A DNA stretch of 30,383 nucleotides from UBA11373 sp046714175 (GCA_046714175.1 JBKKBI010000022.1:1-30383); one strand, 5' to 3'. Positions 21,964-30,358 are shown, numbered from the stretch's first letter. Numbers and translations: made by a program. The notes: generated by a model from the sequence alone, not told the origin.

Positions 21964-22520
21964 GTGACCCGGGTCATATAGCCACCCGTGCGGGTGTCCA
22001 CCTTGATGCGGTCGCCTTCGTTGACGAACAGTGGTACCTGCACCATGAGTCCGGTCTCCAGCTTGGCCGGTTTGGTGCCTGCCGAGGACCGATCCCCCTT
22101 CACGCCCGGCTCCGATGCCACCACCAGCAACTCCACCGACACGGGAAGGTCGAGGCCCACTAGCCGCCCATTGTGGAAAGCCAGGTTGAGCTGATCGCCA
22201 TCCTTGAGATAGGACGCCGCCTCCCCGACTTCTCCCGCACCGAGGGTCACTTGGCCGTACTCGGCGATATCCATGAAGTGATACCCGGATTGGTCGTGGA
22301 AGAGATACTGATGCACTCGCCGCTCCACGATCGCCTGCTGCACCTTCTCATCGGCACGAAACGTGCGCTCGACGACCACACCGTTCTCGATGTTCTTCAG
22401 CTTCATCTTCACGAAGGCGCGGCCCTTGCCCGGCTTCACGTGTTGATACTCCACGATCTGAAAGATGCCGTCCTCGAGATCGAGGGTCATTCCCGGCTTG
22501 ACGTCGTTGGTCGAAATCAT
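21960..22520 (-). CDS. efp: Elongation factor P
   Basis: Relieves ribosome stalling at polyproline. The 186-residue product has the three beta-barrel domains: KOW-like N-domain, OB domain (VQQAIVERRVHQYLFHD...) and a second OB domain ending LFVNEGDRIKVDTRTGGYM. The loop HVKPGKGRAFV carries Lys32 at the site that is modified in many bacteria; no modification enzyme is seen nearby. The start ATG at 22518-22520 overlaps the peptidase stop (ATGA) and the stop overlaps nusB. Order pepQ-efp-nusB is conserved in actinobacteria. Confidence 0.97.
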   Translation of the reverse strand: MISTNDVKPGMTLDLEDGIFQIVEYQHVKPGKGRAFVKMKLKNIENGVVVERTFRADEKVQQAIVERRVHQYLFHDQSGYHFMDIAEYGQVTLGAGEVGEAASYLKDGDQLNLAFHNGRLVGLDLPVSVELLVVASEPGVKGDRSSAGTKPAKLETGLMVQVPLFVNEGDRIKVDTRTGGYMTRVT

Positions 22521-23578
22521 GGGCCTAGTTCCTTGATGGAGTGGGTGAGCACCCGGGGACCGGAGGCCGACACGACCACCATGTCCTCGATCCGGACCCC
22601 TCCCTTCCCGGGCAGGTACACACCGGGCTCGATGGTGATGACATCACCGACAGCGAGCGGGTCATCGTTACCGCGCCGCACCCAGGGCGGTTCGTGAATC
22701 TCCAGGCCGACACCGTGGCCAGTGCTGTGCAAGAACTGCTCCTCGTATCCGTGGCGACGCAGCACCGCCCGGCACGCCTCGTCCACTCCACCGCATGTCA
22801 CTCCGGGGGCGACTGCGGCGATGCCGGCTTCCTGGGATTCGAGCACTGCGGCGTGAATGCGGGCCAGCTCGGCATTCGGCTTTCCCGACAGCCACACGGT
22901 GCGCGACATGTCGGAGTGATACCCATCGGCAACGCACCCGTAGTCGAGCAACAAAAGGCCTTTGCCGACCGGCTGCCGTCCCGATCGATAGTGCGGAATC
23001 GACGCTCCCGCACCTGCCGCCACGATCGGCTCCCAGGTAGCGCTCTCGGCGCCGTGCTCGCGCATGGCGTCGATCAGCTTCCACCCCACCGCGCGCTCGG
23101 AGACATCTGGCAGTGCCATCTCCGCCAGCCGGGAGAACGCGGAGTCTCCGGCCGCAGCTGCCGTCCCGAGGGCGGCAATCTCCTCGTCGTCCTTGCTGCG
23201 CCGCAAGCGCTCCACTGCGCCGGGTGCCGGGGTAGGAGTCATTCCGGTCTCCCGGCCGAAGTCGGTGGCGAAGGACCAAAAGACGCCATCGGCCTCCAGT
23301 CCGACCGAACCCAAGCCGGCAGTGGCCGCGCGCAGCACATCCCACATCCCCGACGTGTACACCACCAGTTCCGTGTCGGCGAGCGCTGCCACCAACCCCT
23401 CGGCCATCTCCCCGTAGCGGCCGTCGGTGATGAAGGTCGCCTTGCCTCCCGGCCGTACCACCAGGAACCCGTTGGATCCGCTGAAACCGGTCAGGTATTG
23501 GAGGTTGGGAAGCCGCGTGACAAGGAGCGGGGCACTGATCGAGGCGCGCAGTGCCTCCAGGCGGGCGGCGTGGTTCAT
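22517..23578 (-). CDS. pepQ: Xaa-Pro aminopeptidase/dipeptidase (M24B family)
   Basis: Cytoplasmic metallopeptidase cleaving next to proline (353 aa). The N-terminal creatinase-like domain (1-125) has NLQYLTGFSGSNGFL and the TFITDGRY segment. The pita-bread catalytic domain has all five dinuclear metal ligands: two Asp in DYGCVADGYHSDMSR, His in HSTGHGVGLEIHE, Glu in TIEPGVY and Glu in RIEDMV. It overlaps aroB (ATGA) and efp. Its place beside efp is conserved widely, possibly linking proline-peptide turnover and polyproline translation. pepP versus pepQ naming cannot be decided from sequence alone. Confidence 0.94.
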   Translation of the reverse strand: MNHAARLEALRASISAPLLVTRLPNLQYLTGFSGSNGFLVVRPGGKATFITDGRYGEMAEGLVAALADTELVVYTSGMWDVLRAATAGLGSVGLEADGVFWSFATDFGRETGMTPTPAPGAVERLRRSKDDEEIAALGTAAAAGDSAFSRLAEMALPDVSERAVGWKLIDAMREHGAESATWEPIVAAGAGASIPHYRSGRQPVGKGLLLLDYGCVADGYHSDMSRTVWLSGKPNAELARIHAAVLESQEAGIAAVAPGVTCGGVDEACRAVLRRHGYEEQFLHSTGHGVGLEIHEPPWVRRGNDDPLAVGDVITIEPGVYLPGKGGVRIEDMVVVSASGPRVLTHSIKELGP

Positions 23579-24615
23579 CCGGTGCTTCCTCCGATTCCGA
23601 CAGCAGCGAGAGCGGCGGTCACGGTAGCGTCGTCGACTACGACAACTTGCGGGCGACCCACGTCCGCGAGGACGACCATGCGCGCGACCCCTCCGGAACG
23701 CTTCTTGTCCCGCGCCATCAATTCCCGCACCAGCTGCGGATCGACCGGCGGCGCGGTCACCGGCAGGCCCAGCCCGGCAATGACCGCCCGCTGGCGCTCC
23801 TCGCCACGGAATCCGACGACCTGCGCCGACACCCGCCCCGCAGCCACCATCCCCACCGCCACCGCTTCACCATGGGGGATCCCGGCGGCGATCTCTATCG
23901 CGTGGCCCACGGTGTGGCCGTAGTTGAGATGTGCCCGCTCCCCCGACTCATCGAAGTCGCGGGCGACAATGCCGGCCTTGACCCGAATCGCCCGTTCCAC
24001 CACCTCGGCCAGGGGGGCCTCGAGTCCGTGGCTCTGGTAGCGGTCGACCAGGTCGGGATCCCCGATCAATCCGGCCTTGAGGGCTTCGGCGGCCCCCTCC
24101 CGGAGCAGATGCAGGGGTAGGGCGGCGAGGACCGAAGAGTCGATGACCACCCGGGAGGGGTGACGGAACAGCCCGACCTGGTTCTTGGCCCCGAGATTGA
24201 GCCCGGACTTTCCTCCGATCGCGGCATCGATGGCCCCGACCAGGGTCGTCGGAACGAGGTGTACCCGTACCCCCCGCAGGTACACCCCGGCGACGAACCC
24301 GGTGAGGTCGGTCACCGCTCCCCCACCCACTCCCACGATGAGATCGCCGCGCTCGATGCCGGCTGTCTCGAGCCGTCGGCACACCTCGTCGACGACGGCC
24401 AGTGTCTTCGCAGCCTCTCCGTCGGGCACCTCGATAACGAGCGCCGCGACACCATCGGAGATCTCACTCGCGATCCGTCGCCCAACGGCAGCCGGCACAC
24501 CGGGTTGGACCAACAGCGCCACCCGCTCGGCGGCGGTGTCGCCCAACACCTGCCCCGAGACACCACGATCGCCGATCCAGACGCGGGTGACCCCGCCGAC
24601 TACCAGTTCTGCCAT
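23575..24615 (-). CDS. aroB: 3-dehydroquinate synthase
   Basis: Second step of the shikimate pathway, NAD- and zinc-dependent (346 aa). Motifs: NAD-binding GVGGGAVTDLTGFVAGVYLR, PTTLVGAIDAAIGGKSGLN, REGAAEALKAGLIGD (Glu zinc ligand, Lys), and NYGHTVGHAIE with zinc-binding His. The start chosen is ATG at 24613-24615 (MAELVVGG...), overlapping the end of aroK by 16 nt. Longer frames run antiparallel through aroK and are discarded. It works with AroK and AroC encoded directly upstream. Confidence 0.96.
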   Translation of the reverse strand: MAELVVGGVTRVWIGDRGVSGQVLGDTAAERVALLVQPGVPAAVGRRIASEISDGVAALVIEVPDGEAAKTLAVVDEVCRRLETAGIERGDLIVGVGGGAVTDLTGFVAGVYLRGVRVHLVPTTLVGAIDAAIGGKSGLNLGAKNQVGLFRHPSRVVIDSSVLAALPLHLLREGAAEALKAGLIGDPDLVDRYQSHGLEAPLAEVVERAIRVKAGIVARDFDESGERAHLNYGHTVGHAIEIAAGIPHGEAVAVGMVAAGRVSAQVVGFRGEERQRAVIAGLGLPVTAPPVDPQLVRELMARDKKRSGGVARMVVLADVGRPQVVVVDDATVTAALAAVGIGGSTG

Positions 24616-25103
24616 GCCGCCACCACTGCATCGGCCACCGCCTCGGGTGCCAGCACGGCGGGCACCACGGTGTGGGCGGCACGGCGATACAGATCCACCC
24701 GCTCCTTCAGGATGACATCCATCGAGGAGGCGATATCGCTGCCGAGGAGGGGCCGGCCGGTGCCATCGCCCACCCGGACCTCCAGCACGGGCACCGGAGC
24801 ATGGAGACACACCACCATCCCGCTCTCTCGCATCAACGCCACGGCTTCGGGGTCGAGCACGACTCCGCCCCCACAGGCCACCACCAGGTCGGCCGCTGCT
24901 GCGGCCGTGGCAGCCACCAGGGTGCGCTCGGCGGCGCGAAAGTCGGCGAGGTCGACCGGGAACCAATCGGGGATCTCCCGTCCGCTGCCTGCGGTGATCG
25001 CGGCGTCGGTGTCGAGCACCGACCACCCCAGCCTGGAGGCAATGAGCGGCGCCACGGTCGTCTTGCCGCTACCCATCATCCCGATCAGCCAGATCTTGGC
25101 CAC
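24600..25103 (-). CDS. aroK: Shikimate kinase
   Basis: Phosphorylates shikimate at the 3-hydroxyl with ATP. The 167-residue P-loop kinase has Walker A GMMGSGKTT (8-16), the DTD-type shikimate motif in VLDTDAAI, Arg in FRAAERTL, the Walker B-like CGGGVVLD and a lid with GRPLL. The start is a GTG at 25101-25103 immediately after the aroC stop, with no intergenic base. It overlaps aroB at its end. Confidence 0.95.
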   Translation of the reverse strand: MAKIWLIGMMGSGKTTVAPLIASRLGWSVLDTDAAITAGSGREIPDWFPVDLADFRAAERTLVAATAAAAADLVVACGGGVVLDPEAVALMRESGMVVCLHAPVPVLEVRVGDGTGRPLLGSDIASSMDVILKERVDLYRRAAHTVVPAVLAPEAVADAVVAAWQNW

Positions 25104-26252
25104 TCAGAACTCTGCCACCCGGCTGCGGTAGGCCGCCGCGGCGAGAACGAAGTCGCCCACCGTGTCGCCCCCAAACATCCGGGTCGTCTCGACCCCCAGC
25201 ACCCAGTTCATCGCATGCTCGGCGACCACTGCGGTGGCGGGGATGGCGCATACATCGGAACGCTCCCGGAACGCCACCGTCGGTTCGCGGGTCACTACAT
25301 CCACCGTCGCCAGTGGTCGCATCAGGGTCGACAGCGGCTTGGCCGCCACTCGGGCTCGGATCGCCTGGCCGGTCGACATTCCACCCTCGATGCCGCCGGC
25401 ACGATCTGTGCGCCGCGTAAAACCTTCCGGGCCATAATCGATCTCGTCATGGGCCGCCGATCCGGGCACGGCAGCCAGGTCCCACCCGTCACCGATCGCC
25501 ACCGCCTTCACCGCGGGTATCGACATCAGCGCCGCCCCGAGTGCGGCATCGAGGCGCCGGTCCCAGTGTGCGTGGCTGCCCACACCTGCCGGAACCCCGA
25601 ACCCGAGGACCTCGGCAACACCGCCCACCGTGTCGCGCGCCGCGTGAGCCGCGTCGATCACCGCAACCATCGCCGCCTCCACCGTCCGGTCGAACGCTCG
25701 GACCGGCGAGGCGTCGATCGCGGCCCCGTCGCCGCGAGCAGGCCGCAAACCCGATGCCACCACCGAGCCGATGGAGATGACATGGCTGATGACTTCGATC
25801 CCGACCTCAGCGAGGAGCCGGGCCGCGAGGTGACCGGCGACGGTTCGGGCCGCGGTCTCCCGAGCCGAGGCGCGCTCCAGGATGTCGCGAGCGTCCCGGG
25901 TCTCGTACTTGAGCATCCCGGGGAGGTCGGCGTGGCCTGGACGGGGCGAACGCAGCGGTCGTTCGCTGGCGCCGGGAGCCGCGGTCATCTCCTCCTGCCA
26001 CCGGGGCCACTCGGTGTTATGCACCAGCACGGCCACCGGCCCCCCGATGGTGTGGCCGAACCGGACCCCACCGATGATCTCGAGCCGATCCTCTTCGATA
26101 TCCATGCGGCGGCTCCGGCCATGGCCCAGGCGTCGCCGCGCCAGGGCGGCAGAAATGTCCTCGGCGCGCACGGTCAGGCCGGCAGGCAAACCTTCGACGA
26201 TGGTGACGAGCACCGGGCCGTGCGACTCCCCGGCAGTGAGAAAGCGAAGCAT
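25104..26252 (-). CDS. aroC: Chorismate synthase
   Basis: Final step of the shikimate pathway, converting EPSP to chorismate with reduced FMN. The 382-residue product has the signatures GESHGPVL at the N-terminus, RPGHADLPGMLKY, DARDILERASARETAARTV and the C-terminal GGMSTGQAIRARVAAKPLSTL. The start is ATG at 26250-26252; the 25 codons of open frame upstream add nothing conserved. There is no Shine-Dalgarno, but TACCAT lies 6 nt before the ATG, so this gene probably opens its own leaderless transcript for aroCKB and following genes. It lies 109 bp downstream of the pilus genes. Confidence 0.96.
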   Translation of the reverse strand: MLRFLTAGESHGPVLVTIVEGLPAGLTVRAEDISAALARRRLGHGRSRRMDIEEDRLEIIGGVRFGHTIGGPVAVLVHNTEWPRWQEEMTAAPGASERPLRSPRPGHADLPGMLKYETRDARDILERASARETAARTVAGHLAARLLAEVGIEVISHVISIGSVVASGLRPARGDGAAIDASPVRAFDRTVEAAMVAVIDAAHAARDTVGGVAEVLGFGVPAGVGSHAHWDRRLDAALGAALMSIPAVKAVAIGDGWDLAAVPGSAAHDEIDYGPEGFTRRTDRAGGIEGGMSTGQAIRARVAAKPLSTLMRPLATVDVVTREPTVAFRERSDVCAIPATAVVAEHAMNWVLGVETTRMFGGDTVGDFVLAAAAYRSRVAEF

Positions 26253-26258
26253 GGGGTG

Positions 26259-26264
26259 ATGGTA
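26259..26264 (-). promoter_or_regulatory. -10 box of leaderless aroC transcript
   Basis: TACCAT on the minus strand, then exactly 6 nt, then the aroC ATG. It fits TANNNT with the start site on the A of ATG. No clear -35 hexamer is seen. Confidence 0.5.
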
Positions 26265-26361
26265 TTGGCGCGTCAGGCTTAGCGGCGCCAGGCAGCCAGT
26301 CACCGGGTGCGATGGGCGAGTGCCCACCGCTGCTGTCCCCCTCGTGGTGCCCAGCGCATGC

Positions 26362-26937
26362 CTATTTCAAGATGCTCTGTCCCACCGCCAGGGTGAACGC
26401 GCTGTCGCCATAGGTGAACACTCCGCCGTTGGCGGTGAGACTCACCACCCGGAAACTCGTGGCAAAAGTCTCCCCGACGCGCACCGAGTAGGTCTCGCCG
26501 TCGACTTCAACCACCGCCAGGCGGCCAGTCGAGGTCTCGCGGATCTCGAGGAGCTTCACCCGGATCCCGTCCGGGTTATCCCCGGCGGTGGTGGTCGTGG
26601 CTCCCCCGGATGCGGTCGTGGTGGTACCACCGGCGGCGGTGGTCGTGGTCCCGCCAGCGCCGGTCGTCGTGGTCTCACCGCCGTCGCCGCCAGGTGGCGC
26701 AGTGATCAGCGGCTGGAAAGGATCGCGCGGCTGGCCGATTTGGATACCGGGGACGAGGCCACCACCCCCGGGTGCCGCAGAGGCGCCGCCTGCGGGTGAC
26801 CCTGGAGCGGAAGGAAGCGCCTGTTCGCCGCCGCTGAACACCCCCGCCGAGGCCATCAGCCACACCGAGGCACCGGCAGTGCCGACCAGCACCAGGGAAA
26901 CAAGCACCGAAAGCAGGGTTCGCTTGGCCCCGATCAT
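26362..26937 (-). CDS. PilP-like type IV pilus alignment protein
   Basis: Membrane-anchored protein of 191 aa in the PilP position. A single N-terminal transmembrane helix (about 7-29) is followed by a Gly/Ala/Pro-rich stretch and RDPFQPLI (71-78), resembling the DPF motif of PilP. A low-complexity linker follows with four TTTT blocks (89-117), then a small beta-rich domain (about 124-191; VKLLEIRETSTGRLAVVEV...) like the PilP/GspC homology region. In diderms PilP joins PilNO to the PilQ secretin; here no pilQ follows, and this phylum has no outer membrane of that kind. The start ATG overlaps the pilO stop (ATGA). The PilP assignment rests on position, architecture and general resemblance. 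Confidence 0.65.
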   Translation of the reverse strand: MIGAKRTLLSVLVSLVLVGTAGASVWLMASAGVFSGGEQALPSAPGSPAGGASAAPGGGGLVPGIQIGQPRDPFQPLITAPPGGDGGETTTTGAGGTTTTAAGGTTTTASGGATTTTAGDNPDGIRVKLLEIRETSTGRLAVVEVDGETYSVRVGETFATSFRVVSLTANGGVFTYGDSAFTLAVGQSILK

Positions 26938-27536
26938 CCCCCGCCTCCTGCGGTCGTCGTGGTGACATCTCCGGCGGCGGCGGTATCCACCCGAATCAGG
27001 TCGGTGAGCGTGAACAGGCGCAACTCGATGCCGGCAGACAGCACCGTGCCCACACCCTCCTCGGAGCCCGAGGCAAGGGCTATGGCATCGACCCGCACCA
27101 GCCGCTCCATGTCGGTGAGCCCGAAGAGGAAGCCAAGGATCTCGAAGAATTGACCTTCGATCTGCACCGATATCGCAATCTGGCGGAGTTCCGACTCCGC
27201 GGAGATGAGTTCCGGCAGGGCGGGAGCCATGGTCTGGAGATCGACGCCGGTCGTTTCCGCCAAGGCGTGGACCTGTTCGATGAACTCCTCGAGACGGGGC
27301 CGGTCGGGGATGAGAGCATCGAGCCGGCCGACGGCAGCCAGGTACTCGACCTCCCGGTCGCGAATCTCCTGGAGCTGCACGATCTGGACCCGGAGCCGCT
27401 GTTCGGTGTCAACCGCAGCCGTGTGCTCGTTCTCGAGGTCGGAGATGCGGTCGTTACGCGGGCTGATGATGAACATCCACCACGCCACGGTGACCAGCAG
27501 CAATGCCAGGAACACGAAGACCGAACGGCGGCGCAT
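26934..27536 (-). CDS. pilO: Type IV pilus assembly protein PilO
   Basis: Bitopic inner-membrane protein (200 aa) that dimerises with PilN beneath the pilus. It has a short cytoplasmic start, one transmembrane helix (about 5-25), a coiled coil (about 30-75; ISDLENEHTAAVDTEQRLR), the LIPDRPRLEEFIEQVHALAE segment characteristic of PilO, and a ferredoxin-like C-terminal domain. The C-terminus ends in a TTTTAGGGG tail, the same motif repeated in the neighbouring PilP-like protein. It begins right after the pilN stop and overlaps the next gene by 4 nt. Confidence 0.88.
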   Translation of the reverse strand: MRRRSVFVFLALLLVTVAWWMFIISPRNDRISDLENEHTAAVDTEQRLRVQIVQLQEIRDREVEYLAAVGRLDALIPDRPRLEEFIEQVHALAETTGVDLQTMAPALPELISAESELRQIAISVQIEGQFFEILGFLFGLTDMERLVRVDAIALASGSEEGVGTVLSAGIELRLFTLTDLIRVDTAAAGDVTTTTAGGGG

Positions 27537-28151
27537 CTATGGGACCTCGGGAATCAGCGTCGCGGCCCGATCGGTCACCGCGGCGGTGGTGAGGGCGGCG
27601 GTCGAGGAGAAGGTGACCACTTCTTCCAGGCCGATGAGTCCCTGTGAGATCGTGGTCACCCACGGTCCGGTGAGACCCGCGAACTGCTCCGAGTCGAGGG
27701 TGCGCAGCCAGGCGGACACGTCGGGGTAGTCGAATCCGGTACCACTGAACGAGATCTGCCCGACGAGCCCGGGCAACCCCGTCGTTATCACCGACCCGGT
27801 GAATGTGTCCACCCATACCCGGGGAGGTAGCAGCCGGGCAAGATCGTTGAGCAGGATGCCCCAGTCGACGTCGGAGATCAGGGCGGTGCGCACCAGGTCG
27901 GCCTTGTCCTCGAACTGGTTGCGGACGTCCGCGCTCGCCGCCAGCGCCGACACCTCCCGTTCCAGCGACTGGTTGATCGCAGTCTGCGCCTGGACTTCGT
28001 CCCGGGCCGCGTCCACCTTGCCGTCCCAAAACAGCATCCCTACCGCCAGTAACGCCAGGTAGGCGATGGCGACGAACGCCACACCCGCCAGCCGTCGCCG
28101 TCGCGACCGCTCCCGGGCGACCTCGGGCGGCAGCAGGTTGATCGGTCTCAT
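27537..28151 (-). CDS. pilN: Type IV pilus assembly protein PilN
   Basis: Inner-membrane protein (204 aa). The N-terminal INLLPPE (4-10) is the conserved peptide that docks into PilM. A basic patch, a transmembrane helix (about 22-42), a coiled coil (about 45-85) and a ferredoxin-like periplasmic-type domain follow, with the PilN-typical LLPPRVWVDTFTGS. It starts 21 bp after pilM and ends directly at pilO. Confidence 0.9.
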   Translation of the reverse strand: MRPINLLPPEVARERSRRRRLAGVAFVAIAYLALLAVGMLFWDGKVDAARDEVQAQTAINQSLEREVSALAASADVRNQFEDKADLVRTALISDVDWGILLNDLARLLPPRVWVDTFTGSVITTGLPGLVGQISFSGTGFDYPDVSAWLRTLDSEQFAGLTGPWVTTISQGLIGLEEVVTFSSTAALTTAAVTDRAATLIPEVP

Positions 28152-28172
28152 CGGCTGTTTCCGGGGCGGGTT

Positions 28173-29276
28173 CTAAGCGACATGGGCGAGCCGGTTGGTC
28201 GGCGCAACGACGAAGGAACCCCACAAACCCAGCCCGACTGCGGCGGGAAGGACGGGTTGCAGGGCCAGCAGTTCCGCCTCGGTCATCTGCAGGCGTCCGA
28301 CGCGAATGTGTTCCAGAACCCGCACCGGCTCGACCCGGGTGTTCAGCGAGCGGCCGACCCTGTTGGCGAGATGGGGCAGGCGGGCAGCATTGCCTGACAC
28401 CACGAGCCGTTCCAGGGAATGCTCCCCGGCCTGGGTCAGGTAATAGTTGACCGATCCGCGGATCTCATCGATGAGAGCATCGGCACCACGGGTGAGGATG
28501 CGGCGAGCGATGTCTTCGTTCCCCTCACCGTCTGGTGTCCCCTGGGGGGCGACTCCAACCTGACGCTTGAGCTCCTCGGCATCTTCTCGGCCCAGTGACA
28601 TCCCGGTCATCAGCATCTCGGTGAACTGCGCGCCGCCGGTGGGGATGATTCTCACGAAGCGGGTGATCCCGCTGCGAACGATCGCCACCTGCGACATCGA
28701 CGCTCCGATGTCGAGCAGCGCTTGCGGACTGGAACCACCGCCGAGCAGGTCGGCTCCAAAGGCGGCCCGCACCAGGCCGAAAGCCTGCAGATCGATCGCC
28801 AGCACTCCCAGTCCGGCGCCATGGGCGATCCGGACCAGACCTTCGACCATGTCTCGTTGCGCCGCCACCACCAGAATCGACATCATCAGGTCGCCCTCGG
28901 GGGTGGTGTACTCCTCCAGAGGGACGAAGTCGAGCACCGCCTCCTCCACCGGGATGGGGATCGCGTCCTGCACCTGGTACGGAAGCGCCTCGGTGAGTTC
29001 GGATTCCTCGAGGTGGGGTACGTCCACCTGGCGCACGATCACCCGCTGGTTGGCGATCCCCGCCACGACCCGCTTGCGGGGGAGGCTATGGCGTTTCCAC
29101 AACGCCGCTACCGCCTCGGTGACTGCGCCCTCATCGACGACATCCCCCGCAGCGACCACGCCCGGAGGCAACGGCATCTCGGCGAAGCGGCGTAGCACCG
29201 GGCCGGACCGGGTCGTTTCGACTACTGCAGCCCGGACCGCACCGGATCCGATGTCCAGCCCCACCGTTATCGCCAC
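28173..29276 (-). CDS. pilM: Type IV pilus assembly ATPase PilM (actin-like)
   Basis: Cytoplasmic actin/FtsA-fold protein (367 aa) that binds PilN's N-terminus and links the platform to the motor. Features: phosphate-1 loop GLDIGSGAVRAAVVE near residue 7, LPYQVQDAIPIPVEEAVLDF, the second phosphate loop ALLDIGASMSQVAIV, and a GG-containing adenosine motif region near LVVSGNAARLP. The start is the GTG at 29274-29276 with GAGGAG 6 nt upstream; the frame upstream to an ATG at 29375 is not PilM-like and overlaps the promoter. It is the first gene of pilMNOP. Confidence 0.93.
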   Translation of the reverse strand: MAITVGLDIGSGAVRAAVVETTRSGPVLRRFAEMPLPPGVVAAGDVVDEGAVTEAVAALWKRHSLPRKRVVAGIANQRVIVRQVDVPHLEESELTEALPYQVQDAIPIPVEEAVLDFVPLEEYTTPEGDLMMSILVVAAQRDMVEGLVRIAHGAGLGVLAIDLQAFGLVRAAFGADLLGGGSSPQALLDIGASMSQVAIVRSGITRFVRIIPTGGAQFTEMLMTGMSLGREDAEELKRQVGVAPQGTPDGEGNEDIARRILTRGADALIDEIRGSVNYYLTQAGEHSLERLVVSGNAARLPHLANRVGRSLNTRVEPVRVLEHIRVGRLQMTEAELLALQPVLPAAVGLGLWGSFVVAPTNRLAHVA

Positions 29277-29346
29277 TGCCGGCTCCTCGACCGCAACATG
29301 CGGCTCCTCATCTGGGGGCGCGGGAAGTAACACCCATGTAACTCCA

Positions 29347-29375
29347 AGTGTATCGGTACCACCCACCCCGGCCAA
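29347..29375 (-). promoter_or_regulatory. Promoter of the pilMNOP operon
   Basis: TTGGCC (29370-29375) and TACACT (29347-29352) on the minus strand are 17 bp apart. Transcription would start near 29340 and give a leader of about 65 nt ending at the pilM ribosome-binding site. The prepilin peptidase gene upstream would then be a separate unit. Confidence 0.55.
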
Positions 29376-29384
29376 GGATTGACG

Positions 29385-29407
29385 GAGCGCGCGCGAGGTT
29401 CGCGCTC
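29385..29407 (-). terminator. Hairpin after the prepilin peptidase gene
   Basis: A perfect 7-bp GC-rich stem (GAGCGCG/CGCGCTC) with a 9-nt loop lies 13 bp beyond the stop codon. There is no T-tract, so terminator function is only a possibility. Confidence 0.3.
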
Positions 29408-29419
29408 AGCGCGTTGGGC

Positions 29420-30193
29420 TCAGGGGAGGTACCAGGCGGCGATGGCATCGCCGGCGGCAATCCCGATCGCCACCCCGACAGCCATCGCCGGGCCAAACGG
29501 GATGGTGTCCCGCCTCCCGGCGCGGCGCAGCAGCAGGAGCACCACAGACACCAGCCCCCCGACCAGAAACGCCGTCACGGCGGCGACCAAGAGCGACTCC
29601 CAGGATCCATAGGCCGAGAAAACCCCGAGGAGGAACCCGAACTTCACATCCCCCATGCCGAACCCGCCCCGAGCCGCCAGCGCCACGAGGAGGAGAAAGG
29701 CGAAGTAGAGGGCTCCCCCAGCCAGACCCCGTCCCACCGCGGCGAGGTCATCCTCAATCCAGGCGCCGCCCGCCAGAAGCGCCAAGGCGACGACCGTCCC
29801 TGGATAGAGGATGCGGTTCGGAATGCGCTTGTGCTCCAGATCGACGATCACCAGTACCGCGACCACGGCGACGAACCACAGATAGGCCGGGAGCACCGCG
29901 ACGGGGCCGATGAGGGCCGCGGTAAGGGCGAAGAGGAGTGCCGTGCCCGCCTCCACCAGCGGGTAGCGCGCCGAGATCGGGGCACCACAGTCGCGACACC
30001 GAGCGCGCAACCGCAGCCATGACAAGACGGGGATGTTGTCCCCCGGCCGAATCGGGTGATGGCACACCGGGCACGCCGACCGGGGCCGGGTGACCCGCAT
30101 CCCTGCCGGGATGCGGTAAGCCACCACACTGAGAAAGCTTCCCACCACCAGGCCCGCCACCGCGGCGAGACCCACGACGACTGCGAGATCCAC
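29420..30193 (-). CDS. pilD: Prepilin leader peptidase / N-methyltransferase
   Basis: Polytopic membrane aspartyl protease (257 aa) that cleaves and N-methylates type IV prepilins. The N-terminal methylase region has GSFLSVVAYRIP and two CxxC pairs (Cys41/44 and Cys66/69). The two catalytic Asp are Asp118 in IVDLEHKRIPN and Asp182 in GMGDVKFG. About seven to eight hydrophobic helices are visible, including at 5-27, 84-120 and 155-175. The start is GTG at 30191-30193 with AAGGAG 4 nt upstream. It supplies processed pilins for the platform encoded by pilMNOP downstream; pilin, PilB, PilT and PilC genes are not in the window. Confidence 0.94.
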   Translation of the reverse strand: MDLAVVVGLAAVAGLVVGSFLSVVAYRIPAGMRVTRPRSACPVCHHPIRPGDNIPVLSWLRLRARCRDCGAPISARYPLVEAGTALLFALTAALIGPVAVLPAYLWFVAVVAVLVIVDLEHKRIPNRILYPGTVVALALLAGGAWIEDDLAAVGRGLAGGALYFAFLLLVALAARGGFGMGDVKFGFLLGVFSAYGSWESLLVAAVTAFLVGGLVSVVLLLLRRAGRRDTIPFGPAMAVGVAIGIAAGDAIAAWYLP

Positions 30194-30219
30194 GGCGCTC
30201 CTTGCGGTTTCCGCTTCCG

Positions 30220-30225
30220 AGGCTA
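30220..30225 (-). promoter_or_regulatory. Possible -10 box of pilD
   Basis: TAGCCT on the minus strand fits TANNNT and would give a leader of about 20 nt containing the AAGGAG ribosome-binding site. No -35 is seen. Confidence 0.3.
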
Positions 30226-30237
30226 ACGGCCGAGCTC

Positions 30238-30358
30238 AGAGCACCGGCGCATGGGCCGCGGGTGCTCTGCGACGCGTGGAAGGGGGCGGGGTTGCCCGCC
30301 CCCATCCCCGGAGGTCACAAACGACCGCCCGTGGGGGCTTACCAGCCCCCCAGGGCGG
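30238..30358. other. Three strong hairpins upstream of pilD
   Basis: Perfect or near-perfect inverted repeats: 30238-30245/30261-30268 (8 bp, 15-nt loop), 30282-30290/30295-30303 (9 bp of G and C, 4-nt loop GTTG) and 30325-30330/30353-30358 with inner 30333-30339/30344-30350 (13 bp with a 2x2 internal mismatch, 4-nt loop). None is followed by a clear T-tract. They may be terminators of an upstream minus-strand gene or leader structures of pilD. Confidence 0.6.
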
